Assembly: GCA_965203505.1 (NCBI GenBank)
Contig: OZ241880.1
Coordinates: 2,170,001-2,234,000, forward strand
Direction: 5' to 3'
Length of the DNA stretch: 64,000 nucleotides
From: Bin127 sp965203505
GTDB lineage: Bacteria; Chloroflexota; Dehalococcoidia; Lucifugimonadales; Lucifugimonadaceae
The notes beneath the pieces were generated by a model. The model was given only the letters and a program-made list of their open reading frames with translations, did not search any database and was not told the DNA's origin. Below are positions 9,487 to 17,700 of this stretch, in pieces; positions within the stretch are counted from its first letter, which is position 1; every line of letters starts with the position of its first letter. The position numbers and the translations under genes were made by a program.

Positions 9487-11721
9487 TCAGGGAGCGGCGT
9501 AGGACGCGGCGTAGGCCTTGTGAATCTCGAGGAGATCGGCGGATGTGATTTTGCCGGCGAAGTAGTCGTCGAGCGCCTTTCGCATCTCCGACTGGCTGAT
9601 CCTGCCATCGCCGTCCGCGTCGTACCGGGAGACGACGTCTGAGGTCTCCGTGTCCGGTTCGGGTGTAGCCGTGGGCGTCGGTGTAACCGTTGGATCGGGT
9701 GTAGCCGTCGGTTCGGGCGTCGCCGTCGGCTCGGGAGTCGGTGTCGATGTTGGCGTCGGTGTAGGCGTGGGCGTAGCCGTAGGTTCGGGCGTGGACGTCG
9801 GCTCAGGTGTGGCCGTAGGTTCGGGAGCTGGAGTCGATGTGGGCGTGGGCGTCGGAGTCAGCGTCGGCGTCGATGTAGCCGTGGGCGGGTTCTGCCGCTG
9901 ACTGTCGGCCTCGATCTCTCGCAGCGCGGCGGCAACCTCGACCCAGCGGCTCCAAGCGCTGCCGCGGTCGGCGAAGCCCTGCGCCTCTGATGCTGTCATA
10001 GCCGTCAGCGACGTGTCGTACACGGTCTCTCCGAACGCCAGCAACGCCCTGCCCCAGCGGTCGGTGTGATCCTTGAAGCTCGACCATTGCGGGTCGTTGC
10101 GCCACTCGTACATCTGAGCGATGAGCGCGGTGTACTTTGCGACCACCGACACGTCGAAGGCGTCGCTCACGCTGTCGCCGTCGCCGTCCCGCGCCAGAAC
10201 CGTTATCGTCGCCGCGCCTTCCGCCACTCCCGCCACCGTCAGGCTGGAACCGTCGGATGCCACCGACACCGTGGCTTTGGTTTCATCGGAGGACGCGGCG
10301 GTGATGGTCAGCGCGTCGTTGTCGGCGTCGCTGAACACCCCGGACAGGGAGATGTCCTGCGTGTCACCCACTTCCAATCCGCTCACGTCGGCGAGGGCGG
10401 AGGATACCACCGGCGCGCGGTTGGGCGGATCCTGATCCGAATCCTGCGGGTCAGTTTCAACCGTGGAAGGCGACTGCTGTTGTCGCCACTGCCGCATTTC
10501 TTGATAATGCTGTTGTTGCTGCTCCTGCACTCGTATCTGCTGACGGCTGGACTCTATGTCCCGCAGCGCGCTTGCCACCGGAAGCCAGCGATGATGTTCG
10601 CTGTCACGGTCGGCGACGGCCTGCGCCTCATCCGCTGTCATGGGCGTCAGAGACGTGTCTGCCACCGTCTCTCCGAATGCCAGCAGCGCCCGGTCCCAGC
10701 GGTCGGTGTGCGGTTTGTAGCTCACCCATTGGGGTCTGTTGCGCCACTCGTACATCTGCGCGATGAATGCGGAGTGGTCACGGGTCGCGCCCCGAAACAC
10801 CGTGACCGAGTAGGTTTGCGTTGTTTCTCCATCCGCCGCGGTCACCACTACGGGAATGAGATTCCCGCCGCTAGTAAGGGCGACCGCGTTGGCGGGGGCT
10901 TTGCCCTTCACGGTCACTGTGGCATCGGGGTGCGTGGTGATCGGCGTGAGGACGACGCTCTCGGTCTCCTTAGCCACGTACACCGTGTAAGAGGCCTCGT
11001 CCGTGTCGAAGGGGTCGAAGTCGAGCCAACCGTCGGAGATGGTCAGGTCGTACAGGCTGGTGTCGTCCTCGGCGGGCGGTTCCCAGTTCACCGTCAGCGT
11101 ATAGACGGTCTTGAATATCGATCCCGGCATCCGACTACTCATCCTGCCGGGGCGCCACCTGTAAACACCTATCTGAATAGTCTCAGCCACGTCCGGCTGC
11201 AAGGTGAAGTAGCGGTCTCTTACTGACCCGCGGCTGTTGGCCAAAATAAAGTGTTCGCGGTCTGGCCATTCAGCATCGTTGTTGAGCCGTTCGTACTCCG
11301 CAAGGTCACCTACCGACACCCAACCCCAGTTCTCATATCCATTGATATATGGCGAGAAGAATTTGCCTCTGAACCCCACCTCTTGGTAGGGCACCGTCAT
11401 CGTATAGCTGTAGTGGTCGGCGCTGAACTCCGGATCGATGGTGACACCGCCCGTCATTCCTAGCTCTTCCACGGAGAGCTTCACGTCGTCCTCGACGTAC
11501 GCAAAGAAATACACAAGATTCTTTCTCGATACGTCCTGCGCCCCCGCAGGATCTGACGGCCAGAGCAGCCAGCCGACGGCAAGCAGCACCGCCAGCGCGC
11601 CCAGAACCGCCACCGCAAGTGACAGCGTCGTCTTGGAACCTGAGTCAGGGATGAGGGACGGCGTGGCCCCTGGCCACCTGCGGTTTTCGAAGGCTGAAAA
11701 CAGCAACGGGGTGAAGAACAT
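9487..11721 (-). CDS. Secreted cadherin-like protein with two W-modules, PT-rich linker and EF-hand tail
   Basis: I chose the ATG at 11721 (MFFTPLLFSAFENRR) because it matches the leader of the 9273 gene and has AAGGGGG about 10 bases upstream; a longer frame starting at 11796 lies in the conserved untranslated leader. About 744 residues. Visible: a signal anchor (LSLAVAVLGALAVLLAVGW), an N-terminal beta domain shared with the 14484 and 31220 genes, a cadherin-like domain (LYDLTISDGWLDFDPFD), W-module 1, a Gln-rich linker, an Ig-like domain, W-module 2, a long Pro/Thr linker, and the EF-hand (DADGDGRISQSE) plus helix. Extracellular and calcium-binding is inferred from the motif. Paralogue of the 28989-31220 protein, which has the same order. 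Confidence 0.85.
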   Translation of the reverse strand: MFFTPLLFSAFENRRWPGATPSLIPDSGSKTTLSLAVAVLGALAVLLAVGWLLWPSDPAGAQDVSRKNLVYFFAYVEDDVKLSVEELGMTGGVTIDPEFSADHYSYTMTVPYQEVGFRGKFFSPYINGYENWGWVSVGDLAEYERLNNDAEWPDREHFILANSRGSVRDRYFTLQPDVAETIQIGVYRWRPGRMSSRMPGSIFKTVYTLTVNWEPPAEDDTSLYDLTISDGWLDFDPFDTDEASYTVYVAKETESVVLTPITTHPDATVTVKGKAPANAVALTSGGNLIPVVVTAADGETTQTYSVTVFRGATRDHSAFIAQMYEWRNRPQWVSYKPHTDRWDRALLAFGETVADTSLTPMTADEAQAVADRDSEHHRWLPVASALRDIESSRQQIRVQEQQQQHYQEMRQWRQQQSPSTVETDPQDSDQDPPNRAPVVSSALADVSGLEVGDTQDISLSGVFSDADNDALTITAASSDETKATVSVASDGSSLTVAGVAEGAATITVLARDGDGDSVSDAFDVSVVAKYTALIAQMYEWRNDPQWSSFKDHTDRWGRALLAFGETVYDTSLTAMTASEAQGFADRGSAWSRWVEVAAALREIEADSQRQNPPTATSTPTLTPTPTPTSTPAPEPTATPEPTSTPEPTATPTPTPTPTSTPTPEPTATPEPTATPDPTVTPTPTATPEPDTETSDVVSRYDADGDGRISQSEMRKALDDYFAGKITSADLLEIHKAYAASYAAP
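9650..9890 (+). repeat. Low-complexity repeat coding the Pro/Thr linker
   Basis: Imperfect 6-bp-based repeats (GTCGGC/GTCGGT/GTGGGC) encode a PTPTPTSTPEPTATPEP-type linker before the EF-hand tail. Similar tracts lie at 12118-12360 and 29157-29405. Such linkers often span the cell wall or carry glycans; here that is inference. Confidence 0.8.
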
Positions 11722-11779
11722 GATTGCAGGCCCCCTTGTTGAACGACGATTCGTCTCGCCGACTCCAGTTGGAACAGCA

Positions 11780-11845
11780 AGTATACGGATTTTCAAATAA
11801 CTTTAGGGTAAAGTCGCGGCGCATATCGATAACTTACCGATCACG
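11780..11845 (-). promoter_or_regulatory. HK1-type operator and -10 box for the 11721 gene
   Basis: Half-sites ATAACTT, GTAAAGT, GATAACT and GATCACG start at 11797, 11808, 11828 and 11839 on the plus strand (0/11/31/42). The -10-like TATACT (minus strand) is at 11780-11785, 11 bp beyond the proximal half-site. There is no recognisable -35, as expected for an activator-dependent promoter. Confidence 0.75.
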
Positions 11846-11890
11846 AATACCCAAAATCGCTGGAATCGACGCGTAACGGCATTTCGGCGA

Positions 11891-11922
11891 CCGTAGGGGC
11901 GGTTCGCGAACCGCCCCTACGG
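11891..11922. terminator. 32-bp perfect palindrome after the 11953 gene
   Basis: CCGTAGGGGCGGTTCG followed by its exact complement lies about 30 bp past the gene end. The same sequence recurs at 14653-14684, with a 22-bp core at 31394-31415. It could act as a bidirectional terminator or be a REP-like dispersed palindrome. Confidence 0.65.
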
Positions 11923-11952
11923 GTGGTTGTCTGTTGCACCTTCAGCTGTGTT

Positions 11953-14484
11953 TCAGGACCTGGCGTGGGAGGCGGCGTATGCCTTGTGGATCTCGAGCAG
12001 ATCGGAGCTGGTGATTTTGCCGGCGAAGTAGTCGTCGAGCGCCTTTCGCATCTCCGACTGGCTGATCTTGCCGTCGCCGTCCGCGTCGTACCGGGAGACG
12101 ACGTCTGAGACCTCTGTGTTCGGTTCGGGCGCCGCCGTCGGTTCGGGAGTTGGAGTCGATGTGGGCGTCGGTGTAGCCGTCGGCGTCGGCGAAGGCTCAG
12201 GCGTGGCCGTCGGTTCGGGCGTGGCCGTCGGTTCGGGCGTGGCCGTCGGTTCGGGCGTGGCCGTCGGCTCGGGCGTGGCCGTCGGCGTCGGTGTGGGCGT
12301 CGGCGTCGATGTGGCCGTCGGTTCGGGTGTGGCCGTTGGCTCAGGCGTGGGCGGCGGCTGTTGCTGTTGCTGCTCCCGCTGACCGCTGGGCTCGATCTCC
12401 CGCAGCGCGGCGGCAACCTCGACCCAGCGGCTCCATGCGCTGCCTTTATCGGCGAAGCCCTGGGCTTCAGCCGCGGTCATGGCCGTCAGAGTCGTGTCGG
12501 ACACCGTCTCGCCGAATGCCAGCAGCGCACGGTCCCAGCGGTCGGTGTGCTCTTTGAAGCTCGACCATTGCGGGTCGTTGCGCCATTCCTTCATCTTGGC
12601 GATGAGCGCCGCCAGCCCGCCTCCCGCTGCGACCTCTACCTCGAAGTCGTCGCTGATCCGGTTGCCGTCTGAGTCCTCAGCCGTTACCGTGATCGTCGCT
12701 GTGCCTTCCGCCACTCCTGTCACTGTCAGGCTGGATCCGTCAGTTGCCGCCGAGACGGTAACGATTGCGTCGTCGTCTGAGGCGGCGGTGATGGTCAGGT
12801 TGTCTCCGTCGGCGTCGCTGAACACGCCGGACAAGGAAATGTCTTTAGTCCCTCCCTCTTGCAGGTTGAGATCGGCGATGGTCGATACCACCACCGGCGT
12901 GGCCTTGACCGTCACGCTGAAGCTGTCGTCAACCGTGCCACCGTTCCCGTCGTCGGCGGTTGCAGTGATGGTGGCCGTGCCTCGGGATTGGGCGTTCACC
13001 GTCAGGCTGGACCCGTCGGATGCAACCGCCACTGTGGCAACTGCGTCGTTCGTGGACGCGGCGGTGATCGTCAACGCGTCGTTGTCGGCGTCGCTGAACA
13101 CCTCGGACAGGGAGACTTGCTTCGTCCCGCTCGCGTTGACGATGGTTGCATCGCCTATGGATACCGCCACCACAGGCGCGCGGTTGGGCGTATCCGAACC
13201 CTGCGTATCCGGATTCTGCGTATCTGAATTCTGCGGGTCAGTGTCGATCGTGGAAGGCGACAGCAGTCGTCCCAGCGGCTGCGCATGTTGATTCTCTCGT
13301 TTTTCCTCCTGCTCCTCCATCATCCTCTTGCTGGCCTCTATGTCCCGCAGCGCGTCTGCCACCGCGACCCAGCGATGATGTTCGATCTTGAGGTCGGCGA
13401 ATGCCTGCGCCTCAGCCGCCGTCATCGCCGTCAGAGTCGTGTCTTCCACCGTCTCGCCGAATGCAAGCAGCGCACGGTTCCAGCGGTCGGTGTGCGATTT
13501 GTATCTCACCCACTCGGGTCGGTCGCGCCACTCTTTCATCTGCGCGATGAACGCGGAGTAGTCATGACGCGCGCCCCGATACACCGTAACCGAGTAGGTC
13601 TGCGTTGTCTCGCCGTCCTCCCCGGTCACCACTACGGGAATGAGATTCCCGCCCTTGTTGAGGGCGACCGCGTTGGCCGGGTCGCTGCCCTTCACAGTCA
13701 CTGCGGCATCGGGGTGCGTGGTGATGGGGGTGAGTACGACGCTCTCCGTGTCGCTCGGCACATACACCGTGTAAGAGGTCTCGTCCGTGTCGAAGGGGTC
13801 GAAGTCGAGCCAACCTTCGGAGATGGTCAGGTCTAACAGGCTGGTGTTGTCTTCGGCGGGCGGTTCGTAGTTCACCGTCAGCGTATAGACGGTCTTGAAT
13901 ATCGAGCCCGGCATCGGATCACTCACCTTATTGGGGCGCCACCTGTACACGCCTATCTGAACAGTCTGAGCCACGTCCGGCTGCAAGGTGAAGTGGCGGC
14001 TTCTTAATGACCCCTCGCCGTTGGCCAAAATCATACTCTGCTGGGCCTCCCATTCAGGGGTACGATAACGAAAATTGTTTCTAAGTCGTTCATACTCCTC
14101 AAGGTCATCATTTACCACCACCCAACCCCAGTTTGTATGCCATCCTTTCCATATCGTTATGAATTTGCCTCTAAACTCCACTTCTTGGTAGGGCACCGTC
14201 ACCGTATAGCTATAAGTGGTCGGGCTGAACTCCGGCTCGATGGTGACGCCCCCCGATCTTCCCAGCGCTTCCAAGGAAAGCTTAGTGTTGCCCTCGACGG
14301 CGGCGAAGAAATACAGCAGACTCTTTCGCGACACGTCCTGCGCCAACACAGGCTCAGGGTCTGACGGCCAGAGCGCCCAGCCGGCGGCAAGCAGCAGCGC
14401 CAGCACGCCTATGACCGCCGCCGCAAGCGGCAGTCTCGTCTTGGAACCTGAGTCGGGGATGATGGTAGAAAAGATCGCGTTCAT
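11953..14484 (-). CDS. Secreted cadherin-like protein with two W-modules, VNTR linker and EF-hand tail
   Basis: Two ATGs lie 6 bases apart (14490 and 14484). An AGGAGG site gives normal 8-base spacing only to the second, which I chose (about 843 residues). Order: a short leader and hydrophobic segment (LAAAVIGVLALLLAAGW), an N-terminal beta domain, a cadherin-like domain, W-module 1 (KEWRDRPEW), a Gln/Asn-rich linker, three cadherin/Ig-like domains (GVFSDADNDALTITA type), W-module 2, a PT-rich linker made of 18-bp repeats, and the EF-hand (DADGDGKISQSE). Close paralogue of the 31220 gene; their first 20 codons are nearly identical, which suggests recent duplication. Confidence 0.85.
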   Translation of the reverse strand: MNAIFSTIIPDSGSKTRLPLAAAVIGVLALLLAAGWALWPSDPEPVLAQDVSRKSLLYFFAAVEGNTKLSLEALGRSGGVTIEPEFSPTTYSYTVTVPYQEVEFRGKFITIWKGWHTNWGWVVVNDDLEEYERLRNNFRYRTPEWEAQQSMILANGEGSLRSRHFTLQPDVAQTVQIGVYRWRPNKVSDPMPGSIFKTVYTLTVNYEPPAEDNTSLLDLTISEGWLDFDPFDTDETSYTVYVPSDTESVVLTPITTHPDAAVTVKGSDPANAVALNKGGNLIPVVVTGEDGETTQTYSVTVYRGARHDYSAFIAQMKEWRDRPEWVRYKSHTDRWNRALLAFGETVEDTTLTAMTAAEAQAFADLKIEHHRWVAVADALRDIEASKRMMEEQEEKRENQHAQPLGRLLSPSTIDTDPQNSDTQNPDTQGSDTPNRAPVVAVSIGDATIVNASGTKQVSLSEVFSDADNDALTITAASTNDAVATVAVASDGSSLTVNAQSRGTATITATADDGNGGTVDDSFSVTVKATPVVVSTIADLNLQEGGTKDISLSGVFSDADGDNLTITAASDDDAIVTVSAATDGSSLTVTGVAEGTATITVTAEDSDGNRISDDFEVEVAAGGGLAALIAKMKEWRNDPQWSSFKEHTDRWDRALLAFGETVSDTTLTAMTAAEAQGFADKGSAWSRWVEVAAALREIEPSGQREQQQQQPPPTPEPTATPEPTATSTPTPTPTPTATPEPTATPEPTATPEPTATPEPTATPEPSPTPTATPTPTSTPTPEPTAAPEPNTEVSDVVSRYDADGDGKISQSEMRKALDDYFAGKITSSDLLEIHKAYAASHARS
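12200..12290. repeat. 18-bp tandem repeat (about 5 units) in the PT linker
   Basis: The unit GGCGTGGCCGTCGGTTCG is repeated nearly exactly five times and encodes a six-residue EPTATP unit. Such an array can change copy number and so alter linker length in steps of six residues. Confidence 0.85.
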
Positions 14485-14541
14485 ACTCATATCCTCCTGA
14501 CATTTCGGTATCGTGACTTGCCGTCTCTAGTTGGAACAGCA

Positions 14542-14607
14542 AGTATACGGATTTTGGAGTAACTTTAGGGTAAAGTCGCGGCGCATATCGATGACCTATC
14601 GATAACG
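14542..14607 (-). promoter_or_regulatory. HK1-type operator and -10 box for the 14484 gene
   Basis: Half-sites GTAACTT, GTAAAGT, GATGACC and GATAACG start at 14559, 14570, 14590 and 14601 (0/11/31/42). The -10-like TATACT (minus strand) is at 14542-14547. Confidence 0.75.
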
Positions 14608-14652
14608 ATCATCCAAATTCGCTGAAATCGATGCGAAACGGCATTTCTGCGA

Positions 14653-14684
14653 CCGTAGGGGCGGTTCGCGAACCGCCCCTACGG
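14653..14684. terminator. 32-bp perfect palindrome after the 14715 gene
   Basis: Same sequence as 11891-11922, placed about 30 bp past the end of the minus-strand gene and before the next operator. Confidence 0.65.
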
Positions 14685-14714
14685 GTGGTTGTATGTTGCG
14701 CCTTCAGCCGTGTT

Positions 14715-17700
14715 TCAGGACGCGGCGTAAGCCTTGTGGACCTCGAGCAACTCGAGTTGAGTGAGTTTGCCGGCGTAGTAGTCGTCGAGCGCCTTTCGCA
14801 TCTCCGATTGGACGATCCTGCCGTCGCCGTCCGCGTCGTAACGCGAGACGATGTCCGAGCTATCCGTGTCCGTCTCAGGCGTCGGCGTCGGGTCAGGTTC
14901 GGATGTCGTCACCGTGACGTCGAAGTCATCGCTGATCCGGTTGCCGTCGGAGTCCTGGGCGGTGACCGTGATCGTCGCCGTGCCCTCTGCCGCTCCCGTA
15001 ACGGTGAGCGCGGAGCTGTCGGACGACACCGACACCGTTGCGACGCTACGGTCGTCGGATGATGCGGTTATGGTCAGGCTGTCGCTGTCGGCATCGCTGA
15101 AGACGCCGGACAGGGACACCTGTCGCGTCGACCCAGCTTCCAAGCCGGACACGTCGGCAAGGGCCGATGCCACCACCGGCGCCGCCTTCACCCTCACGGT
15201 GAAGCTGTCTACCACCGTGCCGCCATTGCCATCCGACGCGGTTACCGTGATGGTCGCCGTGCCTCGACTCTTGGCGGTCAAAGTCAGGCTGGAGTTGTCG
15301 GATGCAACTGACACTGTGGCAACTGCGTCGTTCGAGGACGCGGCGGTTATGGTCAGTGCATCGTTGTCGGCATCGCTGAACACCCCTGACAGGGATACTT
15401 GCTTCGTCCCACTCGCGTTGACGATTGTGGCGTCGGCTATGACGGCGGACACCGTGGGTGCCCGGTTGGACGTTACCTGCTGCTGCCCGCCGGACTCGAT
15501 CTCCCACAGGGCGGCCGCCACCGGCACCCAGCGCTCGCCCCAGCTCGTGTCGGCCAAGGCCTGCGCCTCGGATGCCGTCAGCGCCGTCAGCGACGTGTCG
15601 GAGACCGTCTCGCCGAAGGCAAGAAGCGCGCGGTCCCAACGGTCGGTGTGAGATTTGTAGCTTACCCACTCGGGGTCGGCGCGCCACTCCCGCATCTGCG
15701 CGATCAGTTCGGCGTACGGCGATTGTCCCTGGAGCTGCAATGCGGTCACCGACACCTCGAAGTCGTCGCTGACCCGGTTGCCGTCGGTGTCCTCAGCCGT
15801 TACCGTGATGGTCGCTGTTCCCTGTGCCACTCCCGTCAAAGTGAGGCTGGACCCGTCGGAAGCCACCGACACCGTGGCAATGGCATCGTCGTCAGACGCG
15901 GCGGTGATGGTCAGCGCGTCGCCGTCGGCATCGCTGAACACGCCGGAGAGGGAAACGTCTTTAGTCCCTCCCTCTTGCAAGCTCAGGTCGGCGATAGCAG
16001 ACGCTACCACTGGCGCGGCCTTGACCGTCACCGTGAAGGTGTCGTCCACCGTGCCGCCATTGCCATCCGACGCGGTTACCGTGATGGTCGCCGTGCCGCG
16101 GCTCTGGGCGTTTACCGTCAGTCTGGAGTTGTCAGATGCAACCGACACCGTGGCAACTGCGTCGTTCGAGGACGCGGCGGTGAAGGTCAGCGCGTCGTTG
16201 TCGGCGTCGCTGAACACTCCGGACAGAGACACTTGCTTCGTTCCGCTCGCGCTGACGATTGTGGCGTCGGCTATGGATGCGGAGACCGCCGGGGCCTGGT
16301 TGGATGGGGCCTGGTTGGATGGGGCCTGGTTGGATGGCGACTGCTGCAATGATTGCTGTTGCTGCTGGCGGGCGGCCTCGATCTGCTGCAGAGCGGGGGC
16401 GACCTCCAACCAGCGGGACCATGCGCTGCCGCGGTCGGCGAACGCTTGGGCTTCAGCCGCCGTCATCGGTGTCAGCGACGTGTCGGATACCGTCTCGCCG
16501 AAGGCAAGGAGCGCCCGGTCCCAGCGGTCGGTGTGCTCCTTCAAGCTCGACCACTGCGGGTCGTTGCGCCACTGCTTCATCTTGGTGATGAGGTCGGTGT
16601 AATCCCCGGGCGTCTGCTGCTGCGGTGACTGCTGTAGTTGCTGTGGCGAGCTGGTGTCAGACACCGCCACGATTATCAAGCCCCAAAACGCGCCGTTCGT
16701 ACCGTAGTGTCTGACCGTGACGGTCTCATCGTCGGCATCCGCGTCGGCTACGCCCGACACGGTGAAGTCCTTCATCGTGTCCCAGTTCGACGGCGTAAAA
16801 GTGTACGTCTCCGGAGACACCGTGACCGCTCCAGAGTCATCACTCCTGATCGTGATGGTGACGTCCGACAGAATCCGACTGGCCATCGATAGTCCATAGG
16901 TCGCGGTTCCGCCCTCGGTAATGCGCAAACTTGGTTCGCCCAACCGTCCGCCGGTCCTCTCAAATCTGAGTCCATGGGGGTCATCGTCATCGACGGTGAT
17001 GCGTGCCGTGTTCCAGCCATCGCCAGCCTTGCTCCAGCCGGAGGTGTTGGTGGCGACGGTCAGCGTGAACGTCTTGTCAGGTTCGGTCAAGCGATCGTCC
17101 GGCGTGTGGGAAACGGTGATGTCCACGGTGGAATCCCCCGCGGCGACGGTCACCGTAGACGCAATGCTCATCACCTCATTCATGAGTGCGGCGTCGTTGA
17201 ACCTGGGCGTAACCGTGAACTCCACGCCTCCCGTCGGGGCGGGCCGGTTCAGGTTGACGGTCAGTTTGGTGGAGCGACCCTCGAGAAAGCGAACCTGGGG
17301 CGTGAGGATGAAGGTCTTGACATCCTGATCCCGTTCGTCCGGGGACTTCAGTTTCGGGTACCGGTCGGGCGCGCCGAAGTCCCAGAGGTCGTCCGGGCTG
17401 CCGTCGCCGTCCAGGTCCAGATTCCAGCTGGCGTAGATGCCCTCGTACGCCGCTTTCCAGTGCTGTTGCAACTGCTCCGTCGTTCTGCCCACGCCGCCGG
17501 CGCTGGTCGTCTGCCGGGAGGTTTTGGTGTCGTAGTAGCTGGTCGTTATCGTGCCACCGACGTTGCGTCCCACCAGGCCGCCCATGTCTGCCCCGCCGTG
17601 CACGCGTCCGGTGGAGTAGCTGGCGGTGATTTCGCCGTAGTTGGTGCCCACCAGGCCCCCGAGGTAGCGACCTAGGGGATTTTGGCCCCTACCCGGAGTC

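Noticed and set aside
12200..12290. Possible CRISPR array from regular short repeats
   Set aside because: Units are contiguous 18-mers with no spacers and encode a Pro/Thr linker.
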